Below, piece after piece: positions 1 to 12,300 of a stretch of DNA of 64,000 nucleotides. How positions within the stretch are numbered: the first letter of the stretch is position 1; every line of letters begins with the position of its first letter. Under the pieces are notes generated by a model. It did no database searches, was not told where the DNA came from, and worked only from the letters and a program-made list of their open reading frames with translations. The translations under genes were made by a program, and so were the position numbers. The stretch covers positions 36,100 through 100,099 of the forward strand of contig MU128925.1 of assembly GCA_014904985.1 (NCBI GenBank). The letters run 5' to 3'. This DNA is from Hydnum rufescens UP504. Lineage: Eukaryota > Basidiomycota > Agaricomycetes > Cantharellales > Hydnaceae.

Positions 1-300
1 AGGACTTCTCTGTGTGTTCTTCCTGCCATTGCTGCTTAATTCACCTGGGCGACTCGAGTCTCGCCAGTCTACCGAATTCGTCCTCACCCGCTTAGTAATC
101 AGGGGGAGTTCTTCTCGCGCGAATACCATAACTCTCACTAACCCTCATGCACCAAGATCGGCGAAGCAATTGCTTTGCAATCTCTCGCACAACCACGCCA
201 GTAGATACAAAAGGTTTTGACCAGAAACGGATACAAACTCGCTAGCCAGTGTCACTGTCAATCCACTTGCGAGTCGCGGCAACACCCGAATTCACCCACA

Positions 301-1236
301 ATGAAGAACACTGGAGAACACTTGTTCCCCTCAGTCCCGCTCGAGGAGTTTTCAGAATGGGCCAGAACGGGCGACATTGCATCTACCCAAATTGTCAGGG
401 TTGAGCACTGGAAATACCGGAGCTCTCTTGCTTTTTGGCACGAGTTTGTGCTCGTCAAGATATCAGGCACTTCGAGGGACATTTCCCTCCCCAGATTTGT
501 AACATCTGGAAAATTAGATGCTACATTTCGGACTTTGATGCATAATGGACTCGCCGTCCGGTTCGACCGGCGCGTTCTTGGGGATTTCGCTGAATTCGTC
601 ACGTCCGATGATGAAGCCGCCATTGCAAGCAGCGGCGATCTCATCCAAACCGTCATATTCCCTGCCACTGATGAGGGCTCCGATGACGATTCCCTAGAAC
701 GTAGCCCATACCTCCGGCCTTGTTTACGGGATATCGTGTTCTTCTTTGGAATGTTTACCGATAACGCCCCTGGCTACCACCTGCTTTCTCGTAATTGTTA
801 CACCTTTGCATGGTGCATCATCGGTTTATTGCATGACATCTTTAGAGTGGATATTATAATCGAGCGTGGCCCCCGACGTCTTTGGAGGTCAACTCAAACA
901 CAAAAGCTGCTACGACCAGCGAGATTGACGCCCAAGCTTTTAAACAATGAGGCGTTTGCCATGGCGGGATATGTTCATCATCATTTATTGAAGCTGCAGG
1001 CAACTTTAGCACCGGGAAGGTGAGAGCTTCATTCCCTGCGGAAACCAATCCAGCGCATCCTTCCATGACGGATTATTTTCTACAGCGAATACACCGAGCG
1101 ACTGATCGCAGAATCTGTTCCTCAGAATGAGGATGATGAATATCATCGCCGGCTGAAAAAGAGATACAGACCAGAGGGAGAGTCGAAAGTCACTGCGTAC
1201 GTCCTCGCTAACTGCTATTTCTTCCTCCCTCCCTGA
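301..1236 (+). CDS. Putative H...NC permuted-papain-like fungal protein
   Basis: I do not recognise a named family. The reading frame opens at ATG 301 (MKNTGEHLFP) and runs to a GT donor at 1020. A 66-bp intron (1020-1085) restores the frame into a charged tail that reaches TGA at 1234-1236, unless a further intron starts at 1197. Two short blocks stand out: WHEFVLVKI near residue 45 and NCYTFAWCIIGLLHDIF near residue 165. A His followed much later by an Asn-Cys pair before a hydrophobic helix is the arrangement of LRAT/NlpC-like circularly permuted papain folds, so a cysteine hydrolase or acyltransferase fold is possible but is inference. The next exons downstream, which are ARM-like, could belong to the same transcript. 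The splice phase between them does not work as read, so I keep them apart. Confidence 0.55.
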
Positions 1237-1249
1237 ATTGAATTCATAG

Positions 1250-3035
1250 CCTTGATTGACCATCCCTTCCGTGGCTATCTTCGTGCACTTGAGCGTTGCG
1301 ACACCTTGATCAAGAGTGTTGATGATGTCTACTCCCTGCTGCAAGGGTTTAGGATGCTTAGCCAACGTCCCGAATGGCTTGGCAACATTTTATGCCCTGG
1401 ACCTCATCTTCAAATTTCGAATCATCTGGAGAAGGCTTTTAAGTACGTTATGACGGGTCCTTCCCAGTGAGATTTCGAACTTACACACCTTTGCTTCAGA
1501 GACGCAGAGAAGACTGGGGATTTATCCCAGATCCTGTGTGTTCTGAATCCATTCGTGGATCTCGTTGTAGTGCCGAGAGATCTAGGGAACCTTGGGAAAG
1601 AGGGCAGCAAAGCCCTTCGGGATCAAACAACCAAGCTCTATGAAATGTTTCTTCAACGATCCAATCTACTCCCATTGATAATTGCGTTCGTCGGAAAATC
1701 CCAGTGAGTTTGATGAATTGAGTCTCCATGACTTTCTGGGCTCAGTGTTCTCGAGGTATATTTTAGTGGGAAAGCAAATCGACTTGCACCGGAACGTGAA
1801 GAAGTGATTTGTGTGATTCTGTGCTTTCTCCTGGTCTTGGCTTTCAACCCCAAATTACGACATGTGATGGTGAGAGATGGCCTATTTAAGGCGCTTCTAA
1901 CACTCTTCACCGAACAGTAAGTTGCATCGAAGACCTGGAGGAATATATTCACAGGTCTTTTCAGTCTGCATGATCGAACACTTGAAATTGCTTTGGAACT
2001 CGTGGCCTCATTCTCTTTCGAATTCAGCAATGGGGTGGAATTCCGTGAATTTTACGATATTGTTGTTGCTACCATCCAGAAAAAGTCTCTTACTCCCACC
2101 CAAATACGATGTTTCCATGTCACGCTGACCTAACATTCTAGGGATCTCCCGATCATGGTTCAGGTCCCTGCCGTGCGCTCAATTTGTCATGTCGCAAAGA
2201 ATCCTCGTTCTAAGTGTATAGAACTTTCGCTAATTCCCTTGTTACTTGAGAGACTTTGCTTACGGTGTGTTTTAGAATCTTGATGTGCACCTGTGCCTTG
2301 TTGTGACTAATACTTGGTTCCTAGTCAAGCGGACGAGTTATTGATGCTGAAGCTAACTTGCGCTCTGGGCTTGGTTCTTGACAATTTGCGTCTGTTCAAA
2401 GAGCCTCTCTTGCGCCAGTTGGCCTACGAACATGGTCAGCGACATGTCGTTCATGCAATGCGCCCCCAGTGCGTCTTCCATGTTTTCATGTTACACCTGT
2501 GTTTCATACAATGATTCATCTAGATACCGTCGTCAGTTCCAGCAGTCGATGGTTATCTCGCCTTTACTTCGTCACCAGTCAGACAATGACGGGCAAAAAA
2601 ATGTCACCTTTGTACACGAGCTTACCAATGGTGCCAATCTTGACATCTTGACAAAGCTACTCAGTCGCGAACATAACATGCTTACTCGGTAAGTTGGCCG
2701 GTATGACTGACTATGCTCACTGACCATTACATCTGAATCATTTGTAGAGAGTTGGTTGCACTTGTGATTTGTAATCTAACAGCAAATGCGCACATTTTCC
2801 AAGTATTGGCCGACAGTACCGTAGCTGAAAAGCTGTCCGAGTTAGTCAATGATCCGTAAGCACATCCAATCAACTGCACAGAATCTGAGACTGATAGCAC
2901 CATATTTTCAGCGCTGTAACTGTTACAGCGCACGCCAAAAGCACCATAGAGCACACCGTGTCCGCTCTCGTACCTTACAAACGTAGAACAACCCGTCGAG
3001 GCCATGAATATGAAACGATAGAGCAAATTTGGTAG
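1250..3035 (+). CDS. Multi-exon helical (ARM/HEAT-like) protein, unknown function
   Basis: A chain of about eight short exons, separated by introns of 50-70 bp, encodes leucine-rich amphipathic helices. Examples are the segments around 1252-1440, 1500-1700, 1770-1915, 2150-2270, 2330-2480, 2530-2690 and 2748-2855, with phrases such as LVALVICNLTANAHIFQVL and LMLKLTCALGLVLDNL that resemble ARM or HEAT repeats. The last exon is basic and ends at TAG 3033-3035. No catalytic motif is visible, so a scaffold or chaperone role would be guesswork. The 5' limit is uncertain: the first exon follows an AG at 1249 and might continue from the gene at 301. Not every exon boundary could be fixed by eye. Confidence 0.4.
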
Positions 3036-3110
3036 GCAACCCTAGGCGTCGTAGTTATTCTTGGTGACTTCTGAGACCGACATTGCCCATAGGAGCCCGC
3101 TTTCGTCATC

Positions 3111-6100
3111 ATGGTTGAATTACCTGAAGCCCCGTCTGAGCGATTACGGAAGCGCCCTCTTTATTGTAAGGAACCGCACCCTCGCAGACAACGCAGTCGG
3201 TGAGAATGCTGTGCTCGCAATCACGATATTTCATTCACATCCCACCCATCCCCATGTCAGAGATAGTGTTCTCTGTTGTAGAATTTATGAATGAAGTTCT
3301 CAGAGATACCCTGCGGTGCGTATTGCTTTGCTTGCGATCGCCATTCTATGATGCTAATTTTGATTCTCTAGAGATATTGCGAAGGATGTCGACACCCTGT
3401 TCGGACTAAAACCATCAGCTCGGATCCAAGTGCTGTTTGCGTATCTTCCCGCTTTCAGGGAGCGAGTTGAGTATCTTCAAGGGGAGGTAAAGGTGTACAA
3501 TGAGACTGAGACTCCCTCTGGTGGCAAGTGCTCATTCGCATATCTGATTGCAACTGTTTCCATCACTGATGGCCGGCCCTGGTGGTTTAGACGAAATCGT
3601 ACAAGAACGTACAGAGCAAGAGCTTGAAACCTTACAATCATTTCTGCAATTCTTAGAGGAAGAGTGGGCGCCGTGGTACGTTGATAAGGATCTCCTTCGT
3701 GCGCATCACTTGATACACTCCACTTGAATACGCAGGCAAAAAAAGCAAGACGAGTTACTCGCCGACGGAATGATTGAATTTGACCTTCTTTTCGCCGTCT
3801 TCAAAGAAGGTATGAAAGTTCGGAAAGCTGGCATTTCTCCAGAGCATATGGTGAGAGACGCTTGACTTGCGTACTTTCTATCGCTGATCAATCCTGTATA
3901 TCTTATGTACGCCCCACTCGCAAGTCTGCTGTAGTTCTGACCAAATGCACCCAATTGGAGGGGAAGATCTCTGCTAACTGGGCCGGAGACCTCCATGATT
4001 TTCCCAATGAATGGGACTCGGGCCAAGGGGAGGGTCGCTCAATAGGGTATTATTGTTTTTTTTTCCTTGCAAGAGAAAATGATCACGGACGTTTGAACTT
4101 GGTGTCACCTAGGACTCCGGGCCCTATTCGTTTGGATGGAGAGACCATTCAGTGGGTGGGTAAGAAATATATACGTGTTAGATGGGAGTACCAGATGGAA
4201 CGATTTGAGGTATATGACCACCTTCCCCTTTTAAGTGCACGTCCCTGTGCCGAACTTCATTGTCGTAGGGACCGAGACCCATTGCTACCCTTCCTATTCT
4301 CGAACTGACTGAAGACGAGGAGAATACCCTTAAAGGTCAATGTCATATAACTACCCGCTTCGCTCATTTATACTGGTACTCATCCTTTTCTAAGAGCGAG
4401 GCCGCCGCTTTATAACCTATGTAAACACGCGGCATGTTCAATGTGTGTGATCCCTTCGAACCTCCGATTCATTGCGCAAGGTCCGCCGACATGGACTCGT
4501 CCTTCTATATTCATCACAGTGCAGGGATCGTTGCGTACCTCTCACACTGTCATACCCGTACGTGATGATCTGTTATGCAGATGTTTGTGCGTAATGAAAC
4601 TTTGGCGAGCAGACCCGGTGTCGCGTGGTCATCGATGATCTGCCCAGTCCCGACGCTCGTCGTCGCCACCGTGGCGATTTGTAGGTTACGCTATCATATC
4701 CCTTATGAGACGAAGGATGGAAATTGATCACTTTTTTTCAAGCGTTGGATCCATCACCGAAAGTCTCGCACGTACCGTTGGCGAACCAGTAACCGAAGGT
4801 GACCGTGGGGTCGATGAATTAACAGAGAGCGAGCTATATTTACTCCCGCCTTCCATTCCTGGATTCTCTCTTTCTCTCAATGTAAGTCCTCTTTTCCAGA
4901 TTCCTGTCACGTACCGGTGGAAGGTGATGTGCCCTAGAAATGGGGTTCCATCCGCGTGGATGAATTATCCTTGATTCAATTCAGCGAGTGCGCTTGGGAT
5001 CACCTTGTTCTAGAGCCCAAAATAAAGGTGCCATCTAGACCTCTCGTTGTATGAATTGGCTCGACTTTGGGCTCATACCTGAAGATGTAACAGAATGTGA
5101 TACGTTCGTTGGTTGAGATTTGGGGGAGGCCCTCCAAAGATGACAAGGTGTCGTTTGATTGGATCCGTGGCAAGAGTGAGGGACTCGTGTTTCTCCTGCA
5201 TGGCGCCCCTGGATTGGGTAAGACCTTGACAGCCGAAACGTGGGTGTCTGTCCTCCGCGTTCAATATTGTTTGCGTTGATTGAGAAATTTTTGATATCTG
5301 TGATAGTGTTGCGGAAACTTTGAAACAGCCTCTCTATTCCGTGAGCGCTAGTGAACTCGGCATTGATCCTCATGAAGTGGAGGATGGTCTACAGCACGTC
5401 CTGAGTGTGAGTGTTCTTTTCCATTCCACCCCAGGTTGGACTTTCAATTTGTATCAGAGGGCCAGTACCTGGAATGCAGTACTTTTGATTGACGAGGCAG
5501 ATGTTCTTTTGGAGAAGCGCGGTAGGAATGACGTGAGCCCAGGCTATGCCTCTTCCGGCACATTCGATCATATTCTGACTGTTCCATCCCTACAACAGCT
5601 TGCTCGCAATGCGATGGTTGCAGGAGCACTCCGCCTGATGGAGTATCACTCAGGGGTACTGTTTCTGACAACGAACCGAGTGGAATCGTTTGATCCTGCC
5701 AGTTTGACTCGTGTCTCTATCGGTAAGCGAACCCTTTATTTTTTGTGGACAAACTTTTCATGACGGGCAAGATAGCCATCAAATATGACGAGCTAGATCC
5801 AATGGGGCAGACTCACGTCTGGCGACGGTTTCTTCTTCTCGCCAAGGCGATCCCGCCTGCCGGGGGAGTAGCCGAAGGGGAGACATCAGAAACCTATCTT
5901 TCGGAAGCCGACGTTTTGCAACTAGCAAAACACAATCTTAATGGTACGATGGGTCGTTTCCAAGTGATTGCCCTACTAAGACCGTACTGGTGAAGGCCGT
6001 GCCATCCACAACGTCGTGCGGACTGCCCAATCGTTGGCGTCATCTCGGTACGTCGCTGATTAGAGATCCCTTAACCAGTGCCGTTTTCTGAAAATAGCAT

Positions 6101-6304
6101 TTTGACAGAGATGAGCCCCTCAAAATAAGGCATCTCGAGTTTGTGATTGAAGTAACGAAAAAGTTCATTAAGGACATTTCTGAACTCCGACCAGAGGATG
6201 AGTCGGCTCTGGGGCGGTGGTTGCGACCACAGTACCCGACGTCGGCACATCAATCATCCCCAGTTCCTTCCCACAGACGCCGCCCTCAAAGAAGCAGAAG
6301 GTAG
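3111..6304 (+). CDS. AAA+ ATPase of the fungal DUF7025 type
   Basis: An exon chain encodes a fungal AAA+ ATPase. The N-terminal part contains LFAYLPAFRERVEYL (about 3430-3475) and FDLLFAVFKEGMKV (about 3780-3825), the pattern of the DUF7025-like region found before the ATPase in this fungal family. The ATPase core follows: Walker A HGAPGLGKTLTAE (about 5200-5240), Walker B VLLIDEADVLLEKRG (about 5480-5525), sensor-type LTTNRVESFDPA (about 5670-5700), then a C-terminal small domain with GRAIHNVVRTAQSLA. The last exon starts after an AG at 6097 and reads without interruption to TAG 6302-6304. ATG 3111 (MVELPEAPSERLRKR) is my preferred start, followed by an intron, but an earlier start is possible. 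Its substrate is unknown. The single P-loop suggests a hexameric remodelling ATPase. Confidence 0.75.
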
Positions 6305-6592
6305 AGGTAGATGTGCACGTGTGACTTTCGACCCCAATCCGAGTCTTGCTTTCACTATTGTACTTGTAAATTTTATCTACGGTCGAGTTTCTGCCATTCA
6401 GGCTTGTGAGAAGAGAAAGCTTTACACGGCACTATTGAAGCGGAGTTTGAAGTGACTAAAAAAATCAAACGATTTAAGCCCAGAGTTCAAATTTTTCAAG
6501 CCACTCAAGTCCCCCCCGTCTGATAGCCTTGACTAAAGGCTTGAACCCAACCATTCAAGTTCACTCCAGTCTCAGCATCAAATTCCTAGGAA

Positions 6593-7712
6593 ATGGATCC
6601 GGACATTGCGCGCCAGCTAGACATCCAGAAAGCCGAGGTTCGTCGTCGCCGTCGTCATGTCGAGAACGCGTCTTGCTCACCGACTCGAACTCTCAGCTTG
6701 CAAAATCTTTCAACGAGTGTGCCATCGTGTTGCGACGTACAGCAGGTGTCGCTGAGCACCTCGCTACTGTCGTCAACCATGTGTCTTTTCTCTCTTCTCC
6801 GCCTGAACAAAAGTCACAATATCTCGCAGTGCTCGATATCGCGAACTCTCTCTCCGCTCTCGTGCCTTCTCCGAATGCCACCCCTGCCGCTCCCTCTAAT
6901 AAGCGCAAAGCTGGCGCGTTAAAGGAACCCAAGGAAAAGAAGGAGAAGGCGGCCAAAGATCCTAATGCGCCCAAGAAGCCGGCTACTGCCTATTTGCTCT
7001 ATCAGAATAAGGTTCGCGCGAACGTCAAGGCAGAAAATCCGGAATTCACCAATAAGGAGCTCATGGGGAAAATTGGGGCATTGTGGAGTGCACTGCCCGA
7101 CAATGAGAAGCAGGTCAGTTTCAGCGCGTGCGTCCCCTTCAGAATCCCTGAAGTGAGGTGCTGTGCCATGATCAGCCATATCACGATGCGGTCACGAAAG
7201 CCCGAGAGCAGTACGCGAAAGATGTCAGTGAATACGAAGAAAACAAGGAGGGTGGTGCAGCTGCCGTGAGCATTCTTTTCCGCGCGTCCGTTCTATTGCA
7301 GTCCCACAAATATCGCTAATTAACCTGTTGTTGTTGTAGCCTGCTGACGCTTCTGTTATTTCCGCACCAAAAAAGAAGGATATCAAAGAAAAGCCTAAGA
7401 AGCTGGAGACGAAGAAAGCCTCACCACCGCCGCCGCTTGTTCCAGCGAAACCGAAGACTGCTCCTCCGCCCGAGTCATCTGAAGAGGGATCCGAGGTAGA
7501 ATTTCGTTAGAATTCACCGTAGTACTTCACTCACAGTTATTCTCATCCCTCAGGAGGAAAGCTCAGACGACGATGACGAAGAGGAGGATGAAGAGGAAGA
7601 AGATGAACCTCCGAAACAGCAAAAAAAGAAGCAAAAGCTGGACTCAACGCCCGCTAGCAAACCTATCCCCGTTATGTTGTCGAGCACAAAGAAGGCGAAG
7701 GAGAAAAAGTGA
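6593..7712 (+). CDS. HMG-box chromatin protein
   Basis: Five exons (6593-6637, 6697-7113, 7176-7265, 7340-7495, 7554-7712) join in frame into a protein of about 288 residues. A leucine-rich N-terminal segment is followed by a lysine-rich linker and one HMG box starting at PNAPKKPATAYLLYQNKVR. The box continues through the GKIGALWSALPDNEKQ helix and, after an intron, PYHDAVTKAREQYAKD. The C-terminus is low complexity: Lys/Pro-rich, then an acidic Asp/Glu tract, then a basic KKAKEKK end, as in nuclear HMG proteins. It probably bends DNA non-specifically in chromatin. All introns are GT-AG and 58-74 bp, and the short first exon is fixed by the only acceptor giving the right phase. It is the best-resolved gene in the left part. 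Confidence 0.85.
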
Positions 7713-8457
7713 CGGGACCCGTTATTTGGACGAAAAATCACCCGCGTCCCCAGCATTGGGGCGTGAACATTAATATACTTGAAACTGCCGTATTCTGTTT
7801 GTTCTGCTTTCTTGCCGTCGTGTCCATATTCGAGTTTTGCACGTCTTAATTCTTAGGTCCGTTGAGTGTACCCTGTGCTCCACTGAAGGGGATATGAGGA
7901 TAGAGTCTGCAGGCCTTGCTCAATTTGGCCGAGATATCCGCTGCGATTGGCTGAGGCTTCGAACGTCCGAGGTGTCCACCACATGTGACCCCTCTGAGGG
8001 ACGGGGATGATGAGGGAATCGTGACAATCTCACGCTCCCTCAGATCAGCATTATTCCAGGGGCGATTTTGGGATAGTAGTATGGCATCCATGGTCGGACG
8101 GTATCATCCATACTCGGGATCGGGGCTTGCCGGATCTGTTCACGTCTTCTCCTGTGTTTCTTCCCTCTCGTCATGGATTGTCAATTGCAAGAACCTCACT
8201 GAATTGGTAACTAGTATGTGAACGCTGTACGTGTCCCAAACCCAATTCCTTCTAGCTCTCGATTGTCAAGCCGGACACTAAGACAGGACTCGTTCCATTG
8301 CCTCGGCTGGCATCAGATGTCTGCCTTTATGCACTCCACTCAGATCGACCGACCCTCGTCTACTCCAGCAATCCTTGAAATATCTGTTTTCAGCATGCGT
8401 CGAGCTTTGGAACGGGGGACAGGGGCTAAACCAGGGCTCTCGTTTTAGATATATTCT
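7713..8457. other. Intergenic stretch, convergent gene ends
   Basis: About 745 bp between the tail-to-tail HMG-box and TAD2 genes. Open frames on both strands (for example 7846-8091 minus and 7985-8221 plus) show no recognisable domain, overlap one another and lack support. I see no gene here. Confidence 0.5.
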
Positions 8458-9163
8458 CTATGTAGATGAAACAGGATTATGACCTTTCGAATTCTCGGTG
8501 AGATAGAACCGTCGCAAAATTAGAATACATTCGTCCCTTCGGTACCCGAACTTGCACGGGTAAGGCGTGTGCACGGGATGTGGAAGTCTAGACACAAGAC
8601 AGGGTGTCAATGCAGCAGCCAGTCGCAATATGCAGTTAACTCACGCCTCATTCACACCAAGCACCCCTCCACATCCTCCGAAGCGCTCGTTCGTACAGCC
8701 AAAGTAAACCTCCCTGATTCCAAGTTGGCGGAGAGCAGAGGCACACATGACACATGGTTCCACAGTGACGTAGAGCGTGACACCCTCTAAAGGACGCTGC
8801 GAGGGAGGAAATGCGATAATCTCGGGAGTACTAAGCATGTAGTCAATCGCCTCCAGCTCAGCATGTCTCGTGGCCTTCCCAAATAATTATAGGGTGGCAA
8901 TTATGCATTACAGGAGGAGTCTTGCTCACATTTCGAAGTTCATTGGTGCGATTGCGGGCCGAAGCCAGCACTCTTCCTTCTCGCACAAAGACGCAGCCTA
9001 CGGGTACCTCTTCAGCTTGGAGTGCTTTTTCTGCCTATGAGGACATGTACCTTGAGTATTCCGGCGCGACGACATCACTTCGTATACATGCCATTTCTAG
9101 AGCCAAATCCATCCATATCAGATGTTCTCTCTCCTGCTCTTCAACGAGTACATGTGTGATCAT
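8458..9163 (-). CDS. TAD2: tRNA-specific adenosine-34 deaminase catalytic subunit
   Basis: Four exons on the minus strand (9163-9074, 9034-8930, 8874-8645, 8587-8458) join into exactly 184 codons plus stop. The protein has the cytidine-deaminase fold of Tad2/ADAT2: [11 protein letters not shown] in the first strand, the zinc-ligand and proton-shuttle motif RHAELEAID, and the zinc pair [10 protein letters not shown]. It ends with the family C-terminus, [21 protein letters not shown]. Known role: with the Tad3 partner it converts wobble adenosine 34 to inosine in several tRNAs, an essential activity. The start ATG at 9163 gives a short amphipathic leader before the first intron. All catalytic residues are present and no frameshift is seen. 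Confidence 0.93.
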
Positions 9164-9343
9164 TTAGTGAGCTCGCAGCCGCTCTGATAAAACCGGGATA
9201 TCTGAAGGCCCCGGGGGATTACTCGAATTTGCTTCTACTGTTTTTTTCTAGGATTCCGATGCGGGATTTGCCGGACGACTACAGCTAACAGCCATTGGAC
9301 CGTCTTATTGCTTCTCTTCTCGCCATCAGCGCTAGCGCAATAG

Positions 9344-12300
9344 ATGGGGAAGCTGCCCTTGGGTCTTGACGAATACTTATCTTCCAGAAGTTCAAGTCTA
9401 GTGTCCTCGCCTCCCGTTTCCTCTGTTCGGCGCCTCGTACCCTTGGAACCATTAGTTCAACAAGAATTGCGGGAATTGGTGCCGCTCGTTCCCCAAGTGG
9501 TACATGCACGGGCCCCTCTCCCCAAACCGGAATCATATCCCGAGAATCTCATCGATGTTCTAGCTCCTCATACCGTTCACACCTCGATGCCCTCCGTTCT
9601 CGATGATCCCATCTGGAAGAGCAAACGTCAAATCAGCCAGGAACTTGGGGTATACACTAGCATCTCCCAGTCATCTAATACTCAGTCGTCTAACACTGTT
9701 GAGGTCAGAGGAGGTGCGATACGTTCGTTCATTGGATGTACCCTTTCCTTACACATTGCGTTAGATGCTCGGTATCGAAGACACGTGTCTGGAGATACTT
9801 TTCATGGAGCCTTGGTCCCTCCAATGAAAGAGCCTTTACATTTCCAGACGTTCGCCACCCCTGTGTTGGAAAGGGATCCCCACTCCGAAACGCCCTGGAC
9901 CCCTTCAGCCGTCCTTCATAATGGAAAGGATGAAGCGGGCGAAACATCTGGCTCTCTGTTGACAACGCAGACGGATCCACCCCCCAGGGTCGGCACCCAA
10001 ATGGTCATTTACAAATGTCCTGTACCAGGCCACCCGCACGACCCCGTCTCGAATAATGTCGTCGAACACATGCTGAAGAATAAATGCAGTGGCGGCATGG
10101 TTATGGAAATCATAACGGTAGCATTCGTATGTGTTGACTGCACGATGCATACCTATTCCCAGGATACCATGCGTCTGCACCTGGGCAACTGCAAGCCATT
10201 CCTTGCGCGAAAGCGCACCGAGTCTGCTAGAGACGTTAATGGTGTATTTCCATTCGCCCCCGAGAGGCAGCCGTCACCTTTCCACCCTCAATTGTCTTCT
10301 CTCGAGCCGAATGAGGGTGTTGACGCCAGTATCAGCAGACGTGCGAACCCGGCAACAGGATCAAATCTGGATGAAGATCAGTCTGGTCCAATCACACGAT
10401 ATTCGTCATGTACGACCCGTGCATCTCAGATTGATGTACCAGACTGATACTGTCTCTTGTATCCTTAGCTTCGTTGTCAAGCATTTCTCAGTTTCCCTTT
10501 CCTCACTCAGACCCTTTTGATAGTCTCTCTACGAAACCTCGGCCTCTGCAACAGCTAACTGCCATCAATTTTGCCCCGTTGACTGTGCTGAAAGCGTTAG
10601 GAGCTTCTGATGTGTCAGATTTTACAATGGGTGGTGCGAATATCGTGTGACGGTTATTTAGATACTTTTGACTTACTGGCGTATTTGACATCAGCCATAG
10701 ATATTTCTCGCAGCTCGTTGAAGGGCCATTCGACGGTCGCATCACCCCGGGCACCTCAGCCGAGCATGCAGATAATGATGACTCTGAAGATTCCAAAATC
10801 GTCCGTGAAAGTCTCGAGCTCAACAAGGAGACGTCCTCGGCGCCTTCGACGCCTTCTTCCTCCGTCTTGGTCCCTATTTTAACTGGAAGGCGAAGTTCGG
10901 GGTTGTCCAGCTCAAGCTGGGGATGGACATGCTCGCAGTGTACTCTGAATGCCAGGTATGATTCGAGGGATCTAGTGGATTCTCATATCAAAGAGGAACA
11001 GTGTGGGGGCAGACCAACGAAGTCTTTGGATCCAGAATCCACTCGATGCCACACCTGCTTCGCGACATTTCTTGGTCCGTCCGAGCTGGACAAGCATGAA
11101 TGTGTGAAAGGGCGAATCCTCGCATCCGGTAGCACGTCTAGTCCTATGACCGCATCAAAGTTGGAAGATGGCGGAAAAACAAAGGAAAAGAGCCCGCGGC
11201 GTGGTAAATCGCGGAAATCCGCTGCCCAAATACCCAAGAATGCCACTCAGCCTCGCCAATCTCACGAAGGCTCGACTGTAATCGACATCAGCCAGACGCT
11301 CTTCGAGCTCTTTGCGTGTGACAAGTGCGCCATACTGGAAGACCAGGATAATCCGGAGTATAAATACCCCAGTATTTCGGGTGTCCGGCGCCATGAGTCT
11401 TTCAGGCGCTGTGGTGGAGAGGGGACCAAGGCCTTTTGCAGACCCTACCAGGTGTGCGATAGCTGCTATCGCCCTTGGTTTTCCAAGCGTGCCTGGCAGG
11501 GGCATTGTGCGAGAGGGTGTGGTGGTCGTCCGGCCTCCAGACCTAGAGCCCCATCTTCGCAAGGCTCAGTATCGTCGGATGAGGTCACTATAAGCGCCAA
11601 AGGAGCATCGGGTGCCCAGTCCCAACCCTCTGGGAATCATTCGACTTATAGCCCTATGTTTGGTAAGCCCTCTGCCGTTGTGCATCTTGCTTGCCTAGTT
11701 TTATACGTGTCCAACATATAGACAGGAATAATGTTACCGAAATGCCCTACTATGCAACTGGTCGCCCAGTACGGAAAGCTGGGTTGAAAAGCCACGAGCG
11801 TACATATATATCATATCTTCCATGTGATCATTATGTTCATGAAGCTAACTAATCAAGGATGTAGGCACCTCCTCCATCGCGTCCTTGCTAGATCCGATAC
11901 CCAGGTCTCTACCATCCACGTCAAAGTCAGTACTGCAGAAGCGACTATCCTCTGGTTGGCCCCCAATGTTTCTCGTTCCAACTCCATGATTAACTCGAAG
12001 TCTCGTTTCAGATCGGTTTGCTGAGACTCCCAAACGACAAAAACTTGACCCCAAAATTGAAGACGAGAGCGATTTCGAAGCCTTGACCCGGTTGAAAGGT
12101 ATGCATGTCGTTAGAACAGTGACGTCGTCCTCAGAATTTCGGTGATCCCTAGGCAGGGGGAAATCTGCGAACCAAGAGTTAGCTATCCGTTCACTCTCTG
12201 TGTTTATTCAATCCGAGAAGACGGACGAGTCATCGCCCTCCTCTAAGCGGACCTATGGCGAGGACGGTACCGAGATAGATCGCCCCATCGTGAAACGAAA

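Noticed and set aside
1..300. Possible 3' end of a further gene at the left edge (frame 14-220)
   Set aside because: No domain or convincing codon pattern; more likely the leader and promoter of the gene at 301.
7846..8221. Overlapping open frames on both strands between the HMG-box and TAD2 genes
   Set aside because: No domain, no splice partners, and mutual overlap; best explained as chance frames.
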